This document shows positions 10,269 to 20,960 of a stretch of 64,000 bases of DNA, in pieces. Position 1 is the stretch's first letter. Each line of letters opens with the position of its first letter. Location: assembly GCA_001692895.1 (NCBI GenBank), contig KV748179.1, positions 4,167,222 through 4,231,221 on the forward strand. The letters run 5' to 3'. The DNA comes from Cenococcum geophilum 1.58. Taxonomy: Eukaryota > Ascomycota > Dothideomycetes > Gloniales > Gloniaceae. Below the pieces are notes generated by a model. The model did no database searches. It saw only the letters and a program-made list of their open reading frames with translations, and was not told the origin of the DNA. Both the position numbers and the translations under genes were made by a program.

Positions 10269-11090
10269 CACTAGAACGGCAGCCAGCAGAGGACCGTCGC
10301 CAGAACCAGACGACCGTTGCCAGAATGAGATGACCGTCCTAGAGCCAGACGACCGTTGCCAGAACCAGACGACGACCGTTCGAACGACCAGCCAGCAAAC
10401 ACCACGAACGATTCAATCAATTAATCGATCGAATTGAACCAGAGCTTTAATATCGGCCCGTCACCGAATCGAACCAAGGCCTCCTAGGGAGGCACCCCAG
10501 ACGACTACCGTTCGAATGTACAGCCAGCGAACGGCCATAGAGAACGATTCGAATCAATNAGAGCCTTCGATCAGGCCGACTCCTCCCCCAAATTAAACCA
10601 GACACTGACGCAGGCAGGCAGGTAGGTAGGTAGGTAGGTAGGTAGGTAGGCAGACAGGTAGGTAGGTAGGCAGGTAGGAGAGGGCCGTCGCCAGAACCAG
10701 AGACCGTCGCCAGAGCCAGACGATAATCGTTTAAACGACCAGCCAGCGAACACCACGATCATTTCAATCGATCGATCGAATCGAACCAGAGCCTCAATAT
10801 CATCCCGTTACCGAATCAAATCGAATCAAGGCCTCTTAGGGAGGTACCCCAGACGACCACCGTTCAAACGTACAGCCAGCGAACGCCCATAGAGAACGAT
10901 TCGAATCAATACAATTAATCGCAATCGAATCAAGCAGAGCCTTCAATCGGGCCGACCTCTCCCCCGAATTACAGATACAGACAGGTAGGCATAGACAAGT
11001 AGGCACGACAGGCAGGCACAGACAGGTAGGACAGGCAGGACAGGCAGAACAGGCAGGACAGGCAGGACAGGCAGGACAGGCAGGTACTAG
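10269..11090. repeat. Higher-order tandem dimer, ~410-bp period
   Basis: The segment starting GGACCGTCGCCAGAACCAGA near 10,274 recurs near 10,683. Both halves contain, in the same order, an ACGACCAGCCAGCGAAC block, a GGCCTC-TAGGGAGGCA block, an AACGATTCGAATCAAT block, a GGCCGAC-CTC-CCCC block and a GGTAGG/GACAGGCAG simple repeat (10,617-10,680 and about 10,975-11,090). GC-rich and little affected by RIP. One undetermined base lies at 10,559. Confidence 0.7.
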
Positions 11091-11390
11091 GCCTAGTTAG
11101 GAAATCAGTACACGGCCGGCGGATCATCAGGAACACCGCCAATCGACGGTTTAGAGCCTCTGCGAGAGCCTTACCCTCGTCTCCTTAATCAATCGCTCGA
11201 CGCCCGAGTAGACACAGACACAGACACATAGACATAGGTGGTAGGTAGGAAGGATCGATTTAGATTATTTAAATTGCTTAAAGCATCGTGTATATAGAAT
11301 AGGGCCTAAAATTAACCAGATTTTTATATTTTTAACTGCTATAAATACTGGAGTATTAATATACCTCATTTTAAAATCTAGAATTTTAAT
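11091..11390. other. End of satellite block and transition to AT-rich DNA
   Basis: GC-normal to about 11,255 with CAGACA and GGTAGG simple repeats near 11,210-11,255, then AT-rich. No gene. Confidence 0.35.
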
Positions 11391-11482
11391 TATTTTAATT
11401 ATCCTAATTATCCTAATTATCCTAATTGTCCTAATTATCCTAATTGTCCTAATTATCCTAATTGTCCTAATGGTCCTGATGG
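11391..11482. repeat. 9-bp tandem array (CTAATTATC)
   Basis: About ten copies of CTAATTATC/CTAATTGTC, grading into GGTCCTGAT-type units and a GTCCGTTTA doublet up to about 11,510. Confidence 0.75.
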
Positions 11483-11510
11483 TCCTAGAGGTCCGTTTAG
11501 TCCGTTTAGT

Positions 11511-11983
11511 CCGGGCGGCCTCCTAATAGGCTCCTAACAGGAAACCGAGTGTGAGGGTCTCCTGGAGATCCTAGCAGCCCTAACAGGAGCTGTTAGGAGC
11601 CTGTCAGTACTATCAGGAGGCATAAACATTTTCCTAATGTAGGTAGTATAGAGCCTATTATCTTATAAAAAGATATTAGCTTTATAGAATTTGGTAAAAT
11701 CTAAAATATAATATACTAGAGTAAATAGAAGCAATAGATTATAAGTACAATTTTAATTATGCGCCTTATAAAGTTCGTAATTGCGACTATAGGCGTATAC
11801 TAGTTTTATAAGATAATATATTTAATATAATAAAATTAAAATTAAAATATTTATCCTCTTTAATACTGATAGATATAGCATTAGCTTTTCCTTTACTAGT
11901 ATAGGCCTATTTTCTTAATTTTCTAGCTCTTTTAAAACTTGTAGAACTATAGTAGATTATATTAGCGATATATCCACATTAGA
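11511..11983. other. CCTG/CAGG palindrome cluster, then AT-rich DNA
   Basis: 11,515-11,625 contains several inverted CCTAACAGG, AGCTGTTAGGAGC and CCTGTCAG motifs related to the array at 9545-9740. The rest, to the Gypsy target site TTAGA (11979-11983), is AT-rich with no recognised gene. Confidence 0.4.
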
Positions 11984-12246
11984 TGTAACGGGACTAGCCC
12001 AGTTACAGTAGGAATGTCTCGGTGAAACACTCGATAGATAAATTCCGACGCTTTAACCAAATTCTGTTATACGTGCGCACGCATCGACCACTAAGCCCCT
12101 AACTATTTAATTATATAATTCTCTTGTTATTCCTTTCTCTTCTTTACGCAACGTCTTGTTTTTAGCAAGAGCTATATACCCTTAGATTTAGATAGAATTT
12201 ATATTATTCCTTTAAATCTTCCCTAAAGTCTCTTCGCGCCCTTATA
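11984..12246 (+). repeat. Gypsy 5' LTR
   Basis: 263 bp, starts TGTAACGGGACTAGCCCAG. It is shorter than the 3' LTR mainly because a stretch of about 35 bp near 12,072 has no counterpart here. Confidence 0.85.
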
Positions 12247-13807
12247 TTACGTTGCGTTAAAATAATTACTATTAAAATAGTAAACGAACTTAAACCCTCT
12301 GCGTTAACTATAAGCATTATAGCCCTAGTTAGGAAATAGTTAACTATAATATAATAGTCCTTTATAGATACTTTAGCCTAATAGCGAGTAATATTAAAAG
12401 CTTAGTACTAGCAATTAATAGGAGTAATCTATAAAGAACTCTGTAATCTTAAAGCACTTATATTAGAGACCCTAATAGCAACACCTATAATTAAAATTAA
12501 AATAACTGTATATAAACCCGACCTGTTAAATATAAACCTTAAACTAGTAATAGCAGCTTAACCTATACCTATAACAAACCTAGTACCTACTATAAAAATT
12601 AAAAAGCTCCCTAACCCTCTAATATTTAATAGAAATTAAAATAACCTATATCCCTTTATAACTAAGCTTTATCTTAAACTTTTAATAAACTATAACTAAT
12701 ACCCTACTAAAGCTAGTAAGATTAGCCATAGAATGTCTTATTTAAGTAAAGATACTGCACAAACTATAGACCCATTCTTTTATAATAGCACCTTTGTTAA
12801 TTTAAAATTTTTTATCTCTTTATTAAAATGAATATATAATAACGCTAGCCGTAAATATATAGCTATTACTAAACTTAAAAGCCTATAATAACGGAACCGA
12901 GACTTTACTAGCTTCTTTTTAGAATTTTTAGGCCTTATTAGTAAACTAGATTGGAATAAAGCCGCTAGAGTTACTACTCTTTATTAAGCTATTTTAGATA
13001 AAATTAGAGTATAGTTAGTAGGTAGAGAACTGCTAAAGAACTTACCCGAATTTACTATAATATATTAATAAATTAATAAGGACCTTTAATATAATAAATA
13101 GACTTATTTCCTAAAGCTAACTACACCTTATATTTAAAACTCTATAAACCTAGTATATACCCTAAAGCGCAATCTATCTCTAAAACTAAAAAGCCCTATA
13201 TATAACCCCATAGACATTAACACTACTTAATCCTATATACCCTTAGGAACTAATAAATAAAGAATATAAGCCGCAAATAGAGAATGCTTTAGATATAGTA
13301 AAAAGGGATATATTTAAAGAAATTGCTAAACTTACCCTTTTAAAAAGGTCCGACGTAGTTCCTCTTAGTCCTTAAATTTTACTTATTTTATAAATTATAC
13401 TTAGTTGCTATAAAGTATCTTACCTTTAGTTAATTTAGAAAATAAATTATTTTAGGGCTAAGTTACGCCTTAAAATAAGAAGTAGAAGAATATAAATATC
13501 TAGGCTTTTTTAGCGCTAATATATAATACAACTCCCTTAATATACTTAGCGAAATTTAAATACTTAGAAAATAGAAGGAAGTATAAATCCTTATAAATAG
13601 CGAAGCTACTAATATAGGCTTTATTAATACGAACTATATAAAAACTTAACGCTTAAATTTAATAAAACTTAATAAGCCTTAAAGCCTATAAGGCTTTAAT
13701 AGTAAGCCTTTAATACATAGTAAACTAACGCATTACGCTCTTATAAAGATATAGATAGGCGAATACCTTAAATACGTTTCCCTATTTATAATACCCTTAA
13801 AGTATTA
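12247..13807 (+). pseudogene. Gypsy gag to protease region (fossil)
   Basis: Protein-like plus-strand segments include the retrotransposon gag pattern (a D-F-x-x-F-x-x-E-F-L block followed by a D-W block near 12,900-12,960) and a degraded zinc-knuckle zone near 13,285-13,340. Interrupted on the right by Copia A at the TAAGG target. Heavily RIP-altered, many breaks. Confidence 0.55.
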
Positions 13808-13812
13808 TAAGG

Positions 13813-14027
13813 TGTATAATTACAGCACCTAGTGTACGAACGCGTAAATACGCGTTCGTGTACTAACTACCTACGTGCTAACTAATTAGGGGGGAGGCGC
13901 GTTAGTATATAGACTACGTAGTCTACCTCAATAGAATTAACAGTCACCATCTAAATAAGCATACGATACTATACGTATTTCGTGCCCGTGGATACAACTC
14001 ACTTGTGCTATTAAGTTAGTACGAACA
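13813..14027 (+). repeat. Copia A 5' LTR
   Basis: 215 bp, with one copy of the 28-bp internal unit that is repeated in the Copia B LTRs. Confidence 0.85.
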
Positions 14028-17000
14028 CTAATTAGTAAGCGCGCATAGATTAGCAATTACTTAATACCTCCCCCCAAGCGATATATACGACAGTAACTAC
14101 TTATTTAGACTCCTAGTACGACCTACTAGAAGGTCGAAAGTTAGGGATTACGGACTTATCTCTAACTCTATATACTTATTTAAGTCTTAGTACGGTTTAC
14201 CGGAAGTTATAAACGCGAATACAGACCTATACAGAACCCCTATCCTTAACCCCCTTAAACCTTAAACCTCTTCGGACCTTTTACGGAAAACTCTTACCCT
14301 CCTATAAACTATTACGGACCTATTAATTGATTTTACGGACCGTTATAAGACCTCCCCCACCCGTTATAAGCTACTACCGCCCGCTATGTACCACACTATA
14401 CTATAGTATGGCAGACATTAGCAAGCAAGTTAGTAAAGGTTAAAAGAAGTGGAAATAAGGAGTCGACGTTACGTCTATAAACGACGTTAACGACTATATT
14501 AGTTTTAAAATCCTTAAATATAAACACTTTAAGCTTATAAATAACGACCTATGGGAGCAATACCAGAAAGACTTTGCGGACTTTACAGAAGCTATTCTTA
14601 AGGCCTGCAACCCTATTACTATCTGTAAACTATAAACCCTTTTACATAACTAAGGTATATAGGTTAAAAGGAATAAATAAGTTACTATTATATAGTCCTT
14701 ATACAACACAATATATAAGAATAACTAAATGGAATGGACTAAAGAGGAAATCCTAGACCAGTTCTAAGAAACTAAGAAACTCTTTATTTCTTCTAAACTT
14801 AATATAATCGCTAGCCTTATACCTAACCTACTTAACTAAATTCGTCCTATAAACCTAAGCGGCTTTAGACTTAACCTTATTAGCTAAAATATACCCTACT
14901 CTTAAGTTACGGATTACAATACCCCTATAAACCAAAATATAAACTAAACTACCCCTACTATTTAAGTCATAGACCCGTAAGCTATATATCCGCAAGCTAT
15001 AGATCTATAAGTTATAGATCTGTAATCTACTTAAGTAAAGACCTATAGCAAGAAGCTAGCTAACCTAGCTAAGCTCTATACCGACGAATCTAAGTACAGC
15101 AGTAAAAATAATAATTTTAACTTTAAACTAACTATCTTTACGGACCTTTGCCAGAAGGCTAATATTCCTAAATAAGAGTTTAGCTAAGCCTACTCTACTA
15201 TGCTGCGTGGCCTAGCACTTAACTACTACTACACTAACCTTAAGAGCAACCCCTTTAGTGTCCCCTTTAATAAGCTATATAAAGCTACTTATAACTACTT
15301 TAAAGAACCGGAATATAGGCGTAATATCCTTACCTAATAGAATGCGACTAAGCTACGGACCGTAATTAATAAGAACACTAAAAAATCGACTATAAAGTGC
15401 CTGCAAATTCTCATTAAAGACCTCCGGCACCTATAGCACGGCCTTAACGCTAAGCTTTAAATAGACGACTTCCTGCATAATAAACTTATTACGGCCTACT
15501 AGGAAGTAGAGCCTTATAAGTACGCCTACTATAAGCCTGCAGATACCTTAGCTGGCCTTATTAATAATCTATGCTCTTCTATTATAACCTATAAAGTCTT
15601 AAACCTACTAGGCAGCACTTAAGCCTTTATTACGGATATTTAATATCCGTAAACAGACTTAGACGTCTACTTTACGGACCGCCGCTACCGCTAGCAGTAC
15701 CCGTACCGACTAAGTCCTACCTATAACCCCTATAGTAACCCCCGTATAAAAGTATACCCCTATAAATAAACAAGTTAGAAATGCTTTATATATGGTAAGG
15801 AAGAATATTAGTCTATAAGGCATACCCAGAAAGAACGTAACAGGTCTAAGAAGAGATTTAATAAATGGATTAGCTAGTTTATCTTAGAATATAAAGGAGA
15901 GGAAGAAGAGGAGCCCCCTAATAAGTTAATAGAAGCCCTTATAATTAACTTTAACCTAGATAACTAGGAATAGGAGACCCCAGAAATATTCCTAACTACT
16001 TTTAGACCTTTTACGGACAGCTAAGCCTTTAATATTACGACCGTATTAGCCGACCGTTCCTTTATATACTTAGTTACGCCCAAAAACCATTCTATAAGCA
16101 CCCCTGTTATAGACGTTATAGATTATAAGTAGGACCTATTTGCATATATTACTATAGAACGCTATACCCCTAAGGAATTCTACGGTGTTATAATCGATAT
16201 AGGCGCCTCTAAGAAGTCTACTATAGGCTACGGACAATACCTCGTATATAGGACCACCGCAAATAATAATACGGACATTAATATTACGCAAACTGGGGCT
16301 ATAAACGTCTAATTTGGCATTAGCTTAACTGCATTAATTAGATTAGTTGTAGTTAAGACCCTAATTGGCCTAGTTAACTTCTATATAGTAAAAGCAGACA
16401 CCCTTTTCTTACTTTGCCTTACGGATATAGATAGGTTATAGGTTTACTACAACAATATTACGGACACCTTAATCGGCCCTATAACTGCCCTAGGAAGTAA
16501 GTATATTACCCTACCAATTACACAACGATTTAGACACCCGTTCCTTATATAGGGAGAGACTTTACGGACCTATATTTAGGAATCTTTTAACTATAACCCG
16601 TGCTACCTTACTAGTATGGAGATCTACTATCTATACCGCTGTTTCGGCTACCTATTAGCTAAAAAGCTATATAGAGTCCTTAAACGCTCTAGATACGATA
16701 ACGTCGATAGGAAGGCAGTTAATTACCTAACTAAATACTGCTTCTTTTACCAGAAATACGGACGTTCCCTAGGCTGATTTAAGTTTACCCTTTATAAGGA
16801 CCTTAACTTTAACCACTTAGTATATATAGACATTATGTATATTAACGGCAGCCTAGTATTATATATAATTAACAAGGCAACCTACTACTAAGCCGCCTGT
16901 TAGCTGTAAAATATATCTATAAAGTATATTTAGGATATTTTACGGACCTGCTAGATTAACACGTATGTTAAACCTCCTGAGTATATCACCTATAATACTA

Positions 17001-19548
17001 ATAGGAACTTTATTAGTAAGGAATTCCAGTAGTATACTACGGCCATGGCTATATTAATAAAAGCTGTTCCAGTTAAGGCGTATTAGTCTATTAGGCTTAT
17101 TAAGCGAGCTTACCTAGCTCTACGGAAAGCTTATTAGATTATTATAGATAAATATAAGGATATTTAAAAGGAACTAGCTTTATAGATAGCTATAAAAGCC
17201 ATTAATAATACCGCTAGCCCTAACGGACTAGTACCTACCCTCTTAGTTTATGGAGCCTACCTAAAGATAAGTAACCTAGGCCCCCCTACCCCGTTTATTA
17301 TGGAACGAGCAGCTATAATATGGAAGGTAATAGCCGAAATAGTTAAATTACGGGCCAAACAAACTATTAATAACGCTCTATACTACCGCAACAGACCTAA
17401 TACAACCTTAGTATATAACCTCCCGCTTAACTCTAAAGTTCTTATATAGCATAAAAGCGGCAGCTGGAATGGACCCTATTACCTACTAGCCGTAGAAAAC
17501 GAGACGTGCTACGTATAGCTTCTTAGTAGGCTAACTAGCTTTAAAAGCACGTCTATAAAACCCTACTTTCGATCTAAAAACACCTATAACGTTAAACTAG
17601 ACAAACTAGAAGCACCCGCCGAACTAAACAAACTGGAAGTACCCCTACCTACCTTAGAAGTCCCCTAAGAACTTACTAAACCTACTAAACCTACTATAAA
17701 GCGTGGCCGAGGACGCCCCTAAAAGTATCCTATAACTAAGAACCCTATAATAAAGAATTACCTAACCTCCGTAGGTATATCCGCAAGATAATCTCCGCCT
17801 ATGGATATATTAGTCCTAGTATAGGAAACCCCTTTTACGGACTTATGGCGTAAAGAGATTAACGGACTACTTAAAAAGGGCGTCTTTGCGGTTATAATGG
17901 AAAAAGATATTCCGCAAGGCGTCCGTATATTTAACTTACGCTTTATTAACGAGATTAAGTACCCTAGTACTAATAAAGCTTTTAAAAAATTAAGGCTTAT
18001 TATATAAGCTTATAATAACTAGGGAAAGGACCTAGTCCTTACGTAATCGCCTATAATTTAACGAGTTAGTTAACGAATTATACTTATACTTATGCCTGGA
18101 CTATAGCAAACTAAACCCGTAGCTCTCTACTTACGGGACATCTCATAAGCCTATATATAGTCGAATACCTACCTAAGTAGGGACATCTTTATACGACTAC
18201 CCTATAAGCTTAACCTATAACCAGGAATAATTTTATGGGTTATAAAACCTCTTTATAGGGTACTAGAAGCTAGAAACTACTAGTTTAAGACATACTACTA
18301 GCACTACGTCAGTAAACTTAAAATAGAATAGTTAATCTACGACCCCTGCCTTCTATACAGCCCATTAAACGGCCTTAGTATTATTAGACTCTAAATAGAC
18401 GATATCTTATTTCTAGCAGACCAGACCTTTATAGACGCTAAAGAAACTAAACTATAAAAGGCCAAGTTCTTAGCAAAGCTGTAAGAGTAGTTAACTAAGT
18501 AGAATCCGATTAAGTTTAATAGAGGCCTAATTATATAAAAGGGCAACCTAATTAAGCTAACTTAGGAACGCCAAGCTTAAAACCTAAAGCCTATTATAGT
18601 AAAGCCTACGGACCTTACTAGCTCCCATGGAGAAACCCGCAAGACCGTAAATATAAAGGACTAATACATTACACAGCGTATAAGAGGCGCCTATATTGCC
18701 ACAGTCTATTAACCCAAATCTGCCTACAATTTATCCTTTACGGCCCAGGCAGTAGATCTATAAGAAGAAAATATTAAGCAGCTTAATAAGCGCATTTAGT
18801 AGCAAATTGACAATACAGCAAGGGGACTTACTTTTGTACCACTAGACCTAAGTTTCCTTAGCTTACTGGCATTTATAGACGCCTCCTTTATTAATAATAG
18901 GGACCTATTATTATAAATTGGCTTCGTAATCGTATTTATAAACTATAATTAGGACGTAAATATACTACACTAGTCTTTAATTAAGTGTAAATAAGTAACC
19001 CGCAGTATACTAGCCTCTAAACTATATATACTAGCTTATAGCTTTAATATAGCAGCTGTAATTAAATTAACGGTCTAGAAGATTCTATAACTGGAGTAGT
19101 TACCCCTGGTTTTATGCACCAATTTAAAGTCCCTCTATAACTACCTAGTTAAACTAGGTACAATATAAGAGAAGAGGCTTATAGTCGACCTAATATACTT
19201 ATATCAGGCCTATAAACGACGTAAAATTATAAAGGTTAAATAGATTAGCGGCGGAAATAACCTAGTAGACGCTATAACTAAGGCAAAGCCGTATTAAGCC
19301 CTTAAAACCCTAATTAACACGAATAAGCTTAATCTAAAAGTTATAAAATAGGTAGAACGGGACTAACAGAGTACCTACGGTACGCCTACGGCCTGTTGGA
19401 AGGCCGTACGGCTTATTATACGGCCTATTCTACGGACTATAAGCTATTAGGTAGAAAACGGTGGAAAGCTATAATAGAACTTAGTAGACTTACGTAACCT
19501 GCCAAATTCTGCCATATTCTGCCACAGTGGTCGAATTTACTAATTATA

Positions 19549-19573
19549 ATTTTCTATACCGGGTACGGAAAAT
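19549..19573. repeat. Dispersed hairpin repeat, copy in Copia A
   Basis: Core ATTTTCTAT-7 nt-ACGGAAAAT. Read on the minus strand, the surrounding ~100 bp (about 19,520-19,620) matches the copies near 40,090 and 47,170, including GGCCGCTAAGACGCTAGT and AAGCGAGCCAATAGCGATTT. It is absent from the equivalent place in Copia B. Confidence 0.6.
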
Positions 19574-19834
19574 CGCTATTGGCTCGCTTAGCACTAGCGT
19601 CTTAGCGGCCCTTAAGATCTAACTTACGGCTCGTCTATTGCCCGTTAAAAGGCCGTATAGTTTATTTTAAGGACTATAAGCAGGACTTACGGCCAGCTTA
19701 GGGCACCGTTTAAAAGGCAGCCTAGAAGGCACCTCGGGAGGAGTTTCTTATATATTTTCTTATGTGTTTTATGGTTTTATTAAGGCAATTACGGAGGCTA
19801 TATATAAGTGGTTTTATTTTCCAAGTACCGCTAA

Positions 19835-20049
19835 TATATAATTATAGTACCTGGTATATAAACGCGTAAATACGCATTTGTATACTAACTACCTACGTAC
19901 TAACTAATTAGGGGGGAGGCGCGTCAGTATATAGACCACGTAGTCTACCTTAATAGAATTAACAGTCACCATCCAAACAAGCATACGATACTATACGTAT
20001 TTCGTGCCCGTGGATACAACTTACTTATGCTATTAAGTTAGTACGAATA
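19835..20049 (+). repeat. Copia A 3' LTR
   Basis: 215 bp, matching the 5' LTR with differences mainly of transition type. Confidence 0.85.
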
Positions 20050-20054
20050 TAAGG

Positions 20055-20505
20055 TAATACTTAGATACGGATAGCTAAAATAATATAACACTTTAATTAG
20101 CTAGGTTAAAGAAATACTAAAATTCTGTATAACCTACTGCCGAAGTTATTACTTAAAATACTACTTACCTTATAAATATGTATATAACTATTTAAATTTA
20201 ATATAATATAAATTACCCTTACTATAAACCTTAAACTAATATAATAAAGTTATAACTGCTAATTGCGGTAAAAAATGCGAAGATAATATATTAAAACTCC
20301 TTAAAAATTATATAATATAAGCCGCACCTTTTTATTTATTAGTAAGAAAACAAGACTATAAGATCTTTACTATAATACTAAAAGATATTAAAAAGGCGTT
20401 AGAATTAAAGTAATATATTAACCCCTAACCCCTTATNCCTAAAGAATATTATAATCTAATTAATACGTTTAAAAAACGATTTATAGATTAACTACCCCCG
20501 TATTA
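20055..20505 (+). pseudogene. Gypsy protease to reverse transcriptase junction (fossil)
   Basis: Continuation of the outer Gypsy after Copia A. Near 20,440-20,500 it reads like the conserved linker just before Gypsy reverse transcriptase (an L-P-P block). One undetermined base near 20,438. RIP-altered. Confidence 0.5.
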
Positions 20506-20762
20506 AGATAAGTATAATTTTAAGATAAGTATAATTTTAAGATAAGTATAATTTTAAGATAAGTATAATTTTAAGATAAGTATAATTTTAAGATAAGTAT
20601 AATTTTAAGATAAGTATAATTTTAAAGATAAGTATAATTTTAAGATAAGTATAATTTTAAGATAATTTAAGATAAGTATAATTTTAAGATAAGTATAATT
20701 TTAAGATAAGTATAATTTTAAGATAAGTATAATTTTAAGATAAGTATAATTTTAAGATAAAA
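20506..20762. repeat. 17-bp tandem array inside the Gypsy pol region
   Basis: About 15 near-identical copies of GATAAGTATAATTTTAA. The copies are far more alike than the surrounding RIP-altered sequence, so the array expanded after most of the mutation had happened. Confidence 0.85.
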
Positions 20763-20943
20763 CTTAAACCTAGTATAATACTAAAGTTTGGCCCGCTATA
20801 TGGTATATCGCGAAAAGAGCTGCTTATAATATAATAATACCTTAAAGAGCACCTAGAGAAAGGATTTATTTACCCTAGTTAATTACTATTTACCTTACCT
20901 ATACTATTTATTAAGAAACTTAAAGGAGGCTTAAGGTTCTATG
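20763..20943 (+). pseudogene. Gypsy reverse transcriptase, start (fossil)
   Basis: Reads as the conserved F-G-P-L-Y-G-I-S block followed by an E-K-G-F-I block and K-K-L-K-G-G-L-R-F, typical of the beginning of Gypsy reverse transcriptase. It is interrupted at 20944-20960 by the LINE target site. Confidence 0.65.
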
Positions 20944-20960
20944 TTAATTATTAAGCCCTA

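Larger units (their letters stand above)
13813..20049 (+). mobile_element. Copia A LTR retrotransposon, fossil
   Basis: 5' LTR 13813-14027 and 3' LTR 19835-20049 (both 215 bp), ends TGTATAATTA...ACGAACA. The target duplication TAAGG is at 13808-13812 and 20050-20054. Internal order is gag (from the ATG at about 14,408), zinc knuckle near 15,782, protease D-I-G-A motif near 16,198, integrase about 16,600-17,560, reverse transcriptase about 17,820-18,600 and RNase H about 18,830-19,370. Integrase before reverse transcriptase places it in Copia. It is a close relative of Copia B (24783-30979) but carries extra sequence at about 19,400-19,650. RIP-altered throughout with many breaks. Confidence 0.88.
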
